From Calonectria ilicicola (taxonomy: Eukaryota; Ascomycota; Sordariomycetes; Hypocreales; Nectriaceae), in the NCBI GenBank assembly GCA_020809705.1, contig CP085836.1, positions 186,001 through 250,000 on the forward strand: a stretch of 64,000 nt of DNA, given 5' to 3'. The notes under the pieces are model-generated. The model saw nothing but the letters and a program-made list of their open reading frames with translations, did not search any database and was not told the DNA's origin. Below, piece after piece: positions 10,942-22,691 of this stretch (the first letter of the stretch is position 1; every line of letters begins with the position of its first letter). The position numbers were made by a program, and so were the translations under genes.

Positions 10942-12615
10942 CTATCTATTGCTATTGATCACCATGTGAATCTCCTTTTCGAATCTCTGTGTCACAGAAA
11001 ATTGGCCACTGACTCCATCAAAAGTGAGACACCTGCCAAAAGTAGAGATATCACGCGCTAACCAATAGATACGACTTTTCCTTTCGTCAGCCGTAGACAT
11101 TGACTTGATTCCGTTCCCGTGAGGGTTGCAGTAATCACCCCAGGGCAAATGACGCAATGTGGCATCATCCGGTAAAGGTCGAACAGCAAATTCTCCATTA
11201 ACCTGTAACAAAGGTTGAAATGAAGATAGGATGCCATTTAGAATGGTTGCGGTTTCCTTCCAAGGAAATTCTGTTTCAAGGTGGGACATATTATCCCGAT
11301 GATTACGAGCATGAAAGCAAAAATACGCCAAAGTTTGATGAAGAAACAATAGCATATTCAGGTTATTTCGATGAATGAAATTCATATAAACTGTAATCGA
11401 GAAGGAGCACGCTCGCATCGAGGCCGAGCCAGGACGCATTGCGGGAGTTTCTCCCTCGCACAGAAAGTTTATACAGTTAATAATGGTAGCAATCAAGTCA
11501 CTGCTTAATGTCAGAAATATCCAAATGGTTCAAGAAATAAATTTTGGTCACGAACCTCTCCAGAACAACATTTTGGCTTTCTTCAAGAAGGCTACAAAAT
11601 TTGCGAGTGATCTCTTCTAGGCTTACCAGATGCTCGCCCAAATGAATTATTGTTAATACTTCAAGAAGTGTAGAGCCGATGGAGGCAGTTTCCAAGTTGT
11701 CGATATGAGGTTGGGGGCATAAAGTTCTCAGTATATCCTCTCTCACCGGCAGTGGCGATAAGGTCAATGCCTTCGCGAGATAAAAGACGTGTCGCAAACT
11801 CATTGGTTCTTCTAAACCTGCCAACCTAAGATATATTGCACCATCGGTAGGCCGACTCTCCAAGGCTAGATTCGTCCAGTAGCGAAGTAGCTCTCTTTTT
11901 GCTTCCACATCCGTGAAATCAATAATATTTTCTGCGAAGTCGAAACAATGGGTTAATGAGTCAAGCAAGGGGCGGTTTGAAGCAACGCTCCCCTCTAGGA
12001 GCCATAAAACAATGGCGAAAGCTGGATAAAAGAGGTCGGGCATAAAATCAATCTGATCCTTTTCAAGTGGTGGGGTTTTGGTATAGGAAATATCCATGAT
12101 ACTCATGATACAGTGTTTAAGGAATCTAGAAGGCATATCCATGCCAGAAAATGTTTCTACTATACCAACAGGGTCAGGAGAGCAGTGCAAAGTCTCGAAG
12201 AACTCGAAATACTCTCTAGTCAATTCACGGTGGTTTCGTGATAAGCTTTGGCATTCAGCTTGGGGCAAAACTATTTTGGAGTTTGCTTTGGGGGCAGACT
12301 GAATCCCAGATATCAACTGTTGCTCAAGCCAAGCAATTTTATCACAATGGGAGTGTGCTGCTTGGACCATCTGATCATATGTGAAGCGCATTATGTGGGG
12401 CTCAGGGACTAGCTTTTGAGGTGCATCGCACGGCGAGTCCATCAGTTTTTTGAATGCATCTTCTCTACAATGATGTGTTAGTAAATCAGACCAGGAGTTA
12501 GAGCAAACACTCACGAGCCATAATTCTGTTTGATACCGCGTTCTTCGTTCCCTAACCCGTCCGGTTCGGGTTCGGTGCTTTTTTGCGCGTTATCAGGATG
12601 CACAGAAACAATCAT
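10942..12615 (-). CDS. Est1/Smg7-like protein, paralog 1 (three exons)
   Basis: Model: 12615-12515, 12464-11556, 11500-10942; both intron phases close (GTGAGT...CATTGTAG and GTTCGT...CTGACATTAAGCAG). It gives about 522 aa. The middle part carries the TPR-like pattern of Est1/Smg5-7 proteins (LLRYWTNLALESRPTDG, then LAGLEEP and HVFYLAKAL). The C-terminal part matches the Est1-type DNA/RNA-binding region (FPWKETATILNGIL, PLPDDATLRHLPWG, RKSRIYWLARDI, LTFDGVSGQFSVT). Known relatives act in telomerase recruitment or nonsense-mediated decay, but fungal genomes also carry diverged paralogs of unknown role, and this looks like one. It lies next to a second copy on the same strand. The stop is an in-frame TAG, after which the frame stays open 400 more codons. 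Confidence 0.7.
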
Positions 12616-13128
12616 GTTGAATGTAGATTGGGTTGGAATGGAATTAGTAGATCACAATCAGGGACATAATGGGGGATGCCAATCGCTTATACTTAAATTT
12701 TCAGTCCGCCTGGTTCGCACTTCACCAGAAGAGGCAAAATTAACTAGGGAAGGACGCTTTAAGGCGTGCTACCTCCCAGTGGGCCGGTTGTCCAACACAA
12801 TCTAAAGGGGAGAGCTATACCAGAGCAAAGCTGGCTCGCTCTCACCACCTTCTTAGGGGTGATGCCATAGTTCTATCCAGATCGTATAATCTATAACTCA
12901 TACCATTTAACAGGAGACCTTCTCACAACAGACTCAATAGCAGGTAGTTGGACCAGCTATGAGCCAGGTAAGACACCCAGTAAGTACCAAGGTACTGCAA
13001 AAAGCCACCCTTGCCCCTAGCACAGATGCGTTTCCACCCACCTCCCTTGACACATGGGTGATGAAACAGCGGTCTAGGATGGATTTGCGCTCGCGTAATT
13101 AACGCGTGACAGTTCCAAGGATGGATCT

Positions 13129-13178
13129 GGCCAAACAAAATGCGAAAGTAATCTTGGCATTCAACCCACTAATGCAAC
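13129..13178 (+). repeat. Dispersed intergenic motif, copy 2
   Basis: GGCCAAACA, TGCGAAAG, ATCTTGGCATTCA and CCCACTAATGC in order. It is the fullest copy, 514 bp upstream of the 12615 start. Confidence 0.65.
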
Positions 13179-13568
13179 ATCTAAAAACAGCCAGTGAACC
13201 AATTAGAAACCCTGGCGCAGGCGCAAATACGAGCGCACCTGGGACGTGGTGATCCCAGTTGGCTCGGTCAGCATTATGATTGGATTTCGGCTTTCCCTCT
13301 TAGGACGGACGACCCAAATGGAAAATGGGAGGCGATCCTTGTTGGGCTTGTTTACTGTTGGTGGCGCACAGAGTCACTCAGCAAGGATGGGGACAAAAGT
13401 TGGCCGCTTAAACTAGCTGATATGGGACTGGGAAATGGTGTGGACTGTACACGCACTCCAGAAAGTTGCGGTGACCTCGTTGGGCTGAGTTCGGCTCAGG
13501 TTGGGTCAACCACTCGGAAATGATGGGGGCATAAGGGCAGGAAATATTGTCGGTCCCTCGGCTGCGTT

Positions 13569-13619
13569 GGCCAAACAAGCTGCGAAAGGTTTCTTGGCAT
13601 GATCCACAAATGCACCCCC
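13569..13619 (+). repeat. Dispersed intergenic motif, copy 3
   Basis: GGCCAAACA, TGCGAAAGG, TTCTTGGCAT and CAAATGCACC in order. The ends GCCAA and TTGGC are complementary, so the core can form a small hairpin. Confidence 0.65.
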
Positions 13620-13767
13620 CACAAAAACTTCGAATGCCAATCACTCATGATCCCGAATTAGGCGCCCATCAGACCATGAGTGCATGAAAAAGTGGCTTTG
13701 CAATCTCACTTTTTTTTTCCTGGTGGGGTGATTTTAACCACTTGAGTGTTCAATGTCTGAAGCTAAT

Positions 13768-13809
13768 TGCCGACATAACCGCAATAGTATTCTTGGCATC
13801 ACGAGCACT
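13768..13809 (+). repeat. Dispersed intergenic motif, copy 4 (degenerate)
   Basis: GCCGACATA, CCGCAATAG, TTCTTGGCAT and a distal GCACTGATAT. It has more substitutions than copies 2 and 3 but the same spacing. Confidence 0.45.
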
Positions 13810-13991
13810 GATATAAGAGGCTTTATGGGGCGAGTCTTTAGGTGGGGCGAGGCTCGCCCATGAATACAATCACACATTAATTAGTCAGATTAATTAAGTC
13901 CTGTGCATGAATAAATTAGAAATAATGAATTAAGCAAAGAATACCAGGCGCACAGAATCCTCCTTCGCACGTGATCAAATAATCCAAGACC

Positions 13992-15783
13992 TCAGATCAA
14001 CACAATCGACGGTCTGATAGGGAGATCACTGAGTCCATGAAGAATGATCCGGTGATCCGACCATTCAATATTTGCGAGTATTATCTCGAACTCCGTTTCG
14101 TCTCCCTCTGCATTGGCGTCTGAGCGGAGATAGGATCGAAGCTTAATCCCATTCAACTTTTTGTCGAATTCTAATTGTAATTTAGCTTCTGACTCGTCGA
14201 ACTCGATCTGATGATGCGTGGGTGACAAGGGCGAAATCTCCAATCCAGTCTCTAGCTCAAATTCTGGAGTCACAGAAAACTTGCAAGTATCAGAATCATA
14301 AATCAACCACTTCTTGTGAACCGAAATTCTTATTGCACAACAGTAGATTCGGTTTGCTCTCTCCTGTAACATGGTGGCACCTTCAACACTGGCTCCAACA
14401 AGGCCGCAATTTGCGGCCCATGGGAGTCCGTGGAGCATACCATCCTCCGGGAGTTGGTTAAAGTTAGCTTCCATTACTTTTTCGAGGTTTACTAAGGGTA
14501 AAAGATTGTTGAGCAGCATCGAAGTTTTCTTCCATGGGACCGCTTTATCCAAGTAGAGTGCGTTTGATGATCCGCATTCTGCCACGTAGCAGATATATAA
14601 GAGCATGGTATGAATCAAAGGAACAGAATCATAGCCTTCCCAACACAGAGCCTGCTCATAAAGCGCTGCGGAAGTTGCACAGACTTGTTTAAAGATATTG
14701 CTCGGGGGCTTACTCAACTGAAGAGCACAGGCGAGAACGATCCCAATGGGATAGCTTCTTCATCGTTAGATATGACACAATATGAAACAAGGAGACTGAC
14801 CTCTGTTCTCGCCATTGTCTGTCGCCTGCATCAAAGAGCTGGATAAAGTCCATCATCAAATTATCGGTCAAATAGGTGCATCCTCTTGACATGTGTTCAC
14901 AAAACGCCAGGAGCATTCTTTCAAAAGTAGGCGCTTTCTGCGGAGCTCCGCTTCGGTCGACTTCAAACACGTGCGTTGGTGTTGTGGCTGTCGAAGGATC
15001 CGACACGCAAAATGATTTCATAAGGTAAAAAAGCCGATTTTTGGGGTCTTCAGTAAAAATTGCAAGTATACACGATAAATGACCTCTTGTGGGCAGGATA
15101 TCATGCGCAATTTTATACCAATTCCGGACTACATTACCCCAATCTTGAGGCTTGAAGAAATCATCGTCACCCAAGGAAGCCGCAAAGCGGCCTATATCTC
15201 CAAGAGTCTCTGCCCAGGTAGCTCTAAACTCCGGGATAGTAGTATAACAATGCAAGATAAAATTATATGCAAAATGAATATATGCTAATTTTATTTCACG
15301 CACTGCTGATGGCTTCAGGGGGAACTGGTGGAGGAATTGGCAGATTCCAGCAGTTATCTCAACCATCTTTAACTTTCGTTGTCTAGGGGATTGCTGGTTA
15401 ATATTGAGCAATTCAAAGGCTCTCTCCAGAGAACTTTTATGGTTTTCGGTCAGGAGCTTCCACTTCTCAACTCCTTTGGTATCGGTCGCTGGGGCAGGTA
15501 GTGTACATCCACTCTGGTTTCGATAATCAGGAGAATCATCCTCAGAATGTCCATAATGGGAAGGCAAGGGTCCAGATCTAGAGTCACTATAAATGTCAGA
15601 AGGGAAATCAACGTAGAATGGAAATATACGAACGGTGCCATGGTTGGTTGGTCTCGGATCTGCTGACCGCTGGAGTGCAGATCTGAGAGTGGGATGGGAT
15701 GGGCGGCTATTTAAATAGGTCACTATTTTTTTTTCTTTCGGGGGGGCGGTACAAGAGGCGACAGGGGACCACAAGGGCGGCAT
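13992..15783 (-). CDS. Est1/Smg7-like protein, paralog 2 (two exons)
   Basis: Model: 15783-14801 and 14754-13992, intron GTCAGT...CTAACGATGAAGAAG, phases closing, about 581 aa. The start at 15783 (MPPLWSPVAS) is the first suitable ATG; a start further in is possible. Order of features: a low-complexity N-terminus, a helical region (SSLERAFELLN), a TPR-like block (WAETLGDIGRFAASL, NWYKIAHDILPTRGHLSCIL, RLFYLMKSFCV), then the Est1-type nucleic-acid-binding region (VPWKKTSMLLNNLL, QLPEDGMLHGLPWAA, RANRIYCCAIRISVHKKWLIYD, CKFSVTPEFE). It ends with an acidic ~70-residue tail not seen in paralog 1. Family roles are telomere or mRNA-decay related; for this copy the role is unknown. The reading frame is undamaged. 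Confidence 0.75.
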
Positions 15784-16209
15784 GGGGGGGGAGGTGGCTA
15801 TCTTCAGCTTGGCAAAATCAGTAGTACATAAGCTACCTGCAAGTAGTCTGGCGGATGTGATCCAACTACTGACCGTGCAACTTCTACCCTGGCTCTGCGT
15901 CAAGCCCCGTATTAATCAGCAATGCAGGCCCTGCAGCAAGTCCAAATATCGCAAAATTCAGTCACCAATAAACCCAGGCATTAACCGTTAGCAAAGCCAA
16001 AGCGGCCTATCGCTAACGCCGTTGTGGGTATATATATTTCGCTTGCTCCACTCTTCCTCAAACTATCTCGAGCGTAGCTAAGATGCTCTCTGTGCTACTG
16101 CCACCATATAATTATCGTACCTTCTCGCAGCATCATCTGTCAGTGACAATGTATCATACTCGGTGAAAAAGAACATCTGCCGATATCAGTACTGGACATT
16201 TCATCTCAT

Positions 16210-18820
16210 TTAATCCAATGAGTCACCTACATTATTAACTTTTACACGACTTTTCAAAGTATTTTTCCAAGATGCATCATCGATGTCGTTATTAGTATTC
16301 TGAGCAATCCACTTATATATATGAGACAATTCCATGCTTTTATCGTTCTGTTTGATCAACAAAATACAGCATAGCTCGACGTAGGACTTATCCTTCGGGT
16401 CTTCGGAGAAAGAGCAAGTTGTGCCTTTTGAAGTGCAATGAAAGCATGGAAATCCATCACAGTTTAGATGATTGGGAGTTCGGCACGGGATGCATTTTCG
16501 TGGGACTGGATCCAGAACCTTCCATGGTCCGAAGCAACCAGTCATTTGAGAGGAAGAATAAGACGTCAAGTAAAATATAACTTCTCTGTTGAATGTTAGA
16601 ATGAGGATTTGTATGGGGAGTATAAACTTACATTCCTACTGTTCCATCATGGTTTGACCAGTGCCACCTTCTATCCTTTGTTTGACGTATATCGCGCATA
16701 TGTGCTCGAAGATATTCATGTGGCAACTCATCTACTCTGCCCATAGTTTGGTGGAATGTGTTATCTGGTAGCATGTAGTGGATTGAGTTCGACTTAGTGG
16801 TCAAATTATTGTGTAGAAAAGTATAGTGAAACAGTTTGAACGACAAGGGATGGTCGTTGTATACATGCCGTAAGAGATTCGAATTGTCTGTGCAGCTGAA
16901 TTCGGCCCGACAACCTTCTACCGGGCATTTTTTCTCTGTTGAGTGTTCGCCCTTTATATGTTGAATCAGATGAAAATAGGTTTTCAGGGGAAGGTAGCAC
17001 CAAAAACACGGCAAATAATCATGCTGTAGAAAGAAATGCGCTCTAAATGCTTAGCCGAAGCAAAGGAATTAGAATATGAAAATGCCATACCGGTGTTCAA
17101 TTTGACTTTCAAAATCGATTTCACAATGCATACATCTCGTTGGTGGGCGTTGTTGAGCATCCGAAATGAGCAATTGGGTTTGAGTTGGATGGAAATCATC
17201 GATAGTTCCGAGTTGGTTGGTGTTTTGAAGAATCTGAGCTGCGTGAGCGTACCCTGGCTGTGCCATAAGTTCTAAACTAGAGGGTTGGGTTGTAGATAGT
17301 CGATCATTATGCAGCTGGTCAATAGGAAATGAATTGAGAGGCAGTTTGTTGCAAAGCAGTTGGTTGCAAAGCAGTTGGTTGCAAAGCAGTTGGTTGTCAG
17401 GCAGGGGTTATAAGGCAGTGGGTTGTCAGGCAGTTGGTCATGAGACACTTGATCGCTAGGCACTACGCCATAAGTTTGCGAACAGCTCTGTGAGAGTTGA
17501 TTGGTGACAGTAACCGCAGGATAGACAGCCGGGGCAAAATTCGGGGGGGGCATCGATGAACTCGATGCATCATTAACAAAGTCAGGCTTTGAATAGAATG
17601 GAGCTTCAATCTTTAGCGATGGTTTCCTGGTAGTTTGCCATCGACCACCATTTTCAACCGGTGCGGGGGCCTGCGGTTCACCTTCAGAAGAAAGATTACT
17701 ACGAAATCTCTTCTCGTTGATCGAGGGAGGATTTTGGTCGTTAAAAAATGTTGCTGTGGATTTTGTTGCTTCAGGGGATTCAACTTTGATACCTGAATCA
17801 GAACTACAGTCGCCTGTCTTGCCAGAAACCGTGAATAGTGGCATGGATGACGATCCACGCGCCGCACGCCCCGTCCTGGGGTTGTACATGAACATGGTCC
17901 CCGGTTGCCGTGAAATGGACTGGAAAGAACCTGTCTGTGTATACTTGGTAAGCCGAGCATCGTTGATCCTCAAGTCCTCGTCAGCGATAATGCATAAAAA
18001 GGACCCCTGGTCCTTTTCGGAGAGATAGCCTAGATGCTTGACTCCTATGCATCCAAGTTCCAAAGTATGCCAGATATCATTTGTTCCGAAAGCTTGCTTG
18101 AGAACCATGCAAGTCTCTTCATCGTGAGTAACATACATCTGTGTCTCTGGATGATAAAAAGCAAGCCGGTAAAATTTATGGGAATCCCCATGGATATGAT
18201 ATATGCACACTGGAAACGACTTCGATGTGGGCTCCTCGGATCGAAGTTTCCACTCGATATTGTCTCGGCATAGGACGAAAATTTGTTGAAAAACCCAGCC
18301 GAAATCGAACGTTTCGAGTGTTTCCTGTTGTTCCGCCACCTTGCCAAACATCCTGTCCTTGTGAAAGGTTTTTTTTTTCACCGCAGAATCCCCATACCAG
18401 TGATTCAGAAGGGCATCGGTCATTCGGGCGATTGAACCAACCAACCGTGCGCAAGTCCAATATGGCCGAGTGACACTTGATCATCCTCATTAGACTGGCA
18501 ATTCCCTGGGCAGCAAATGATCTGTGGACGAAGAGGGTATATGGGGATGTTGATTTTGAGACCCAGAGATGGCTTTCATGGGATTTTAATGTCTGATCTT
18601 TATAATCGCATTCATAAATGTGTATAGGCTGTTGGAAAATGAGAACAGTTCTTTGGATAAGAGAAGAAAAACATACATCAAAAATGGTACCGTCGATCAC
18701 GTCGGACCCTGGTCCTAAAATGGCAATAGCATCGTCTATAATCAATCGACGCTGATCAGATATAGATGGAAGGTTGTGGTTAGATATTATCGCGCACGGG
18801 GGCGATTTGGTGTGGCTCAT
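16210..18820 (-). pseudogene. Orphan-domain / C2H2 / Zn2Cys6-like / forkhead-like protein, frameshifted
   Basis: Start ATG 18820 (MSHTKSPP). An intron at ~18682-18630 (GTATGT...CCAACAG) closes in phase 0. The first ~390 residues hold an unrecognised domain shared with the 33.8-kb gene (SPYTLFV, AGWF-like VGWFNRP, LVWGFCG, then a C-terminal half with FPVCIYHIHGDSHKFY and GVKHLGYL). A linker with a 5-residue NQLLC tandem repeat follows, then C2H2 fingers (RCMHCEIDF; CFWC..H.KGEH; CPVEGCRAEF..H.YNDH). Next is a six-Cys cluster at ~16500-16420 (C-x2-C-x7-C-x4-C-x2-C-x6-C) like Zn2Cys6. A forkhead-like helix set ends it (SYVELCCILL, HIYKWIAQNT, WKNTLKSRV). Frame breaks occur in a ten-A run near 18370 and a CCCC run near 17405, and probably at the splice near 17095. 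This is a likely inactive or slippage-dependent transcription-factor-type gene. Confidence 0.65.
17346..17396 (-). repeat. 15-bp in-gene tandem repeat
   Basis: About three and a half copies of a 15-bp unit (TTGGTTGCAAAGCAG). They encode NQLLC repeats in one frame, TNCFA in the other, inside the linker of the damaged 16-19 kb gene. A multiple-of-three unit keeps the frame whatever the copy number. Confidence 0.85.
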
Positions 18821-19207
18821 GGTCAAATTGTCGGGCAATGAAAGGCAAACAGTGGTGTCAAGGGATAAGAGGTGGTTCGCACGGGAGCGCGGCAGTATTA
18901 CGTGTCGGCGCCCAGTGGTTATTTATGTCCCGTTGCAACGCTGTTGGTTCCAAAAGCCCCGTTATGGGCCACGTCCGAGACTTGTTACATGCATTACAAG
19001 TTGTGCCGAGGGTGGTGTCGGATGGAGGGTGAGGAGGGTACCCGTAGAAGGGGGTGGGCCTGTCGCTCTGTGATTGCTTTTTTTTAAACGAACAAGCACT
19101 GCTAGCGTGGCGTAGCGTTAATCCAATGTTCGACGGCAAGTACTTCTACCTAAGTTTATCCAACAAGCGGAGAGCAATCTTGCGCGAATAGCGATGATCA
19201 AGCAATC
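18821..19207. other. Intergenic, no supported gene
   Basis: This is the spacer between the orphan-domain gene and the hAT element. Open frames here are short and overlap on both strands; none is supported. Confidence 0.35.
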
Positions 19208-22200
19208 CCCGCACCCAGCGCTGCGGTCAATTCAAATCTCAAACAGGATTTTCACATTTGAATTGAAGGGATTCGCATTTGAATTGAGGGCTTCCGATTT
19301 GAATTGATTGAATTGAATTGAGATAATTTGAATCACGTGCCGTATCACATGTCAGTCATCCAGTGTTTTAAACACTCAATAGCTTCCAAGGTCTCATCAG
19401 CTAGGCTGTGCCGTTGTGACCCTATTGTTAGCTTAGCTTGACTAAACATACGTTCACATTCGGCTGACATTGACGGTATTGTAAGGATATCTATCGCCAT
19501 TCGACTTATTAAAGGAAAAGCCTGCTTTTGCTGTTGCCAAAAGGCGATTGGGTTATCCAGCTCCTCAGGGGCCCTACCAAGCCAAGTGTTCAATTCGTGT
19601 ACAGCCGGGCCATCGCTTTTGGTTGGGTTCTCATAGAAATCATTGGGAAGAAGGTCAGGCAGGGAACCGTCACGTTGATCAGGGAAATCTGTGGCCTGGG
19701 GCTGTTGATGTTGCTCACTAATAGCCCAACCGTCAAAAAAGAAGCTTCGAAATCGGTCAATGATGAGATTTGCTTTAAATGGCTCCACACGGGTGACCCA
19801 ACGGGCCCCTAGGGAGGGATGAAGGATAGCGGCAGCCCAATAAACTGGGGTGTGGTCGAATAGGCTCCTGTAACGTTCTAATTGGTTCATCGATAGTTGG
19901 CAACAGAGGCGTAAATATTCCTTCACATGAGCCCGTTGCCGCGGCTTCATTGTGGATGCTTGACTATGACTGTATGAGCGTTGTGATGAGGTATTTCGAA
20001 GGGTCCGTCGAGGCTCGTCAACTGTAATTGAGTCAGGGGCACGATGATCACGTTGTTCTTTGAACCAAGTTATCAATCGGGAGAGGCTCTGAATAACCCA
20101 GCCAATATCGCCGGGGCGGCGGGATTGGAACCTCATTGTTTCCTCTTGAAAGGGAAGAAGAAGATCATGAACCTCTGTTAAGACCTCCCAGTCTTCCTCG
20201 GTTAACCTCTTATTAGTTGGCAGCCTTCGATCTTCCTTTTCCATTGAGTTGACCCCAATCCATGACTGAATTGACTCCTCGAGGCGAAGGGCCCGTTCAA
20301 TCATATAAAAAGTCGAATTCCAACGCGTCTCATTATTATTACATAGTTGAATGTTGTTATTAACCTCCAATAAGCTGTCATCAGCATCGTTGACTTGGTA
20401 TTGAACCTGGATTGAAAAGGCTTCCCGACGTTGAGGGGACCGGCGGATGAATGTCACCACATCTGACAGCTTGGCTACCGGACCACTCTTTAGCCAGCTA
20501 GTTAAATTAGCTTGTTCCTCGGGAGTCAGCCGTACAACAGCTTCATTGTTCAGGGAGGCAAGTCGGGCTTGTTCTGTGGGCTCGAGGAAGGCTTTGGCAG
20601 CAAGGTTGATGACATGACCCCAACAGCGTAGTCGAATTATTGAAGGCTCTGTAAATAAGGGCTGACTTGGAAAGCAGGAAGGTGGTCGGAAAAGAGATAA
20701 TTAAGGCATGTATCGTTAACAGGGGCGTTATCCAATGTGAAGAAACCGAGGCTCTGAAGGTCATAGTTTTTAATGACTTCCAATACTAAAGGGGCGATAT
20801 TTTCACCTGAATAAACACCAGAAATACGTTTCAAGGCGAGGAGCCTAGTTTGTGGGCTGCTGGCACAGTCAATGAAGTGACTGACGACCCCCAAGAGGGC
20901 CTGTTGGTTAGGGGAAGTCCAAGCATCGAAGGTAAGGTGGATGAGTGATTGAGCACGTTGAAGCTGGCGTTTAATCGTTTGTTGGCGAGCTTTAAAGTTA
21001 TCCATTACCCAGGCCTTCACAGTTGACTGGTGTGTTGGCAAGGCATCGTTGATGATATGACTTGGCGTTTGTAAGAGGCGTTGGAAGGTGGTATGTATGT
21101 TTAATTGCTTTGAAGGATATATTTGACTTAACAACCTAGTGAATAAGAGCAGCTTTCAGCTCAGCAACAACACCAAAAGCATCAGATTCTTCTTTGGCGG
21201 GGGACCTAGCATGTGAATGAAGGTTGGCGAGGGCAGAAGAAGCTGGCGACAGTGTTATCTCTTGGTCTTGGCCCTTAGCAATAGAGTGTTGACTTCGTAA
21301 GTGGGCTATTGCTGCCGAAGTCGCTGACTGAGTAAATAAACAGCCCTATGTTCGTCCTCGCCGGTCGCAATAACGGCATAGCCAAAAGGTGCTGCCAAGG
21401 GTGTTTCCATTCACTTCAACGAGGCTAAAGCCGTGCTCAATAATAAAGGATCGTAGCTTATGGCGCCGGTGCAGCCAGGAATAGAGGAAATATCTCTTAT
21501 GTGCAAATCGTATTCGAGGGAGGGTTTGAATAGTCAGACTTCAAGTATCTTCAAGGTTGAAATCTTCAAGTTACGCAATCACAGACTGTGCCTTCGGTCG
21601 GGTTCGAAAGGAAAACGGGGTCAGGGTCGGGGTCGGGGTTGAGGTCGAGGTTGGGACTGGGGATGAGGTTACTGACGGTGTTGAGGGCGTCGGATCATAG
21701 GAAAAAGAGTCAGATACGAAGATATCGTCGTCTTCATGCTCATCATGCGTTCCAACGATCACAGAGGTCATTTTGCTAACCCCTCGTTCCTCGACTAACT
21801 GCCATGCTTTACAGCGAGAAAGATGCAGACGCACTGGGCCTTTTCTCTGCAACGTGGACTTAGCGGTGATCGGAGAGGCTAGAAAATGACCAATATGACA
21901 GTTCTGAACATCATAAACAAAGGCATAATAACGCAATAGGCAAAAATGGCCGTATTTTGTGGTGTTATGGAGGGTAGTTTTGTGTGTGATGTGCAGGAAA
22001 AGGTGAGGTTAGTGAGAATTCCTTCGTGGTTGAAAAATCATGGTCATGTGACCGATCATGTGACCCGAGCTATACCGCTTTAGGCAATGACTAAGCAGAA
22101 AATTCCTCCCGGGTAAACCACATCAAAGACACCAAAACTCAGCCAAAAAATCACACATCTACACTAAATACCCTATATCTAGCTCAATCAATTCAATCAA

Positions 22201-22308
22201 ATTGATCGTTGTATTTGATTTGAATTGAATACCCGTTTTCCCGATTTGATTTGAATTGATTTGAATTGAATTGAGGCGATTTGAATTGACCGCAGCGCTG
22301 CCCGCACC
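19208..22308 (-). mobile_element. hAT DNA transposon with intact ends and 8-bp target duplication
   Basis: The element runs 19216-22300. A 23-bp perfect inverted repeat begins CAGCGCTGCGGTCAATTC at the left end and is its exact complement at the right (22278-22300). The flanking 8-mers at 19208-19215 and 22301-22308 are both CCCGCACC, the 8-bp duplication expected of hAT insertion. Subterminal regions on both sides are packed with TTTGAATTG repeats, typical of hAT transposase-binding regions. The internal gene is on the minus strand. Its ends are clean but the transposase is broken, so it could move only if another copy supplies the enzyme. Confidence 0.95.
19345..21771 (-). pseudogene. hAT transposase (inactive)
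   Basis: Reading starts near ATG 21771 (MTSVIVGTHDE, with a Ser/Thr/Pro-rich N-terminus). Next is a BED-type zinc finger near 21390-21280 (FWLCRYCDRR ... SAAIAHLRSQH), then the catalytic RNase-H-like core (HLTFDAWTSPNQ; FFTLDNAPVNDTCLN; RCWGHVINLAAKAFL; NETRWNSTFYMIERAL). The C-terminal hAT dimerisation region closes it (IPSMSAECERMFSQAKLTIG, LADETLEAIECLKHW). Lesions: TAG stops near 21343 and 21138, plus a frame change near 20660. The C-terminal 371 codons are uninterrupted. Lesions are few, so decay is recent. Confidence 0.9.
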
Positions 22309-22691
22309 TCCCCCCCACCTCCCCAAGGGCATTGAATTTGAGGAGCGCGCACTTCCTGAGTGGCTAGCGCCCGAAGGACAGGTGCCCGGATATTCTGGGT
22401 GACATGCTTGGCGAAGGCATCATGGCCAATGAGCATAAGGTGAAACACGTGACACACAACTGGTGACTCAACAATACAAACACGAATCGACGTGGAGGCA
22501 ATGAAACTACTTGATCTCTCTCTGCTTCTCTATGGTGACCATTAATATATTTGTTTATATTTCACCAGATGTCATGAGAATCGTTCCTGTAGACTCAAAT
22601 AACATACAGTGCAAGGAGGATCGGACCGACTACCTGTCCCACGTCGTATTTATCACTGGTCGCCGATCTCGTTGGACACTCGAACAGACTA
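22309..22691. other. Intergenic, no supported gene
   Basis: The flank of the hAT insertion up to the end of the membrane-protein gene. A C-rich tract follows the target duplication. A 110-codon plus-strand frame at 22511-22843 overlaps the last exon of the minus-strand gene and is judged a shadow. Confidence 0.35.

Larger units (their letters stand above)
12616..13991. other. Intergenic spacer between the two Est1-like genes, with three motif copies
   Basis: The 1.4-kb spacer carries three copies of the dispersed motif within 680 bp (13129, 13569, 13768). The open frames here, up to about 109 codons, are not supported as genes. Confidence 0.45.
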
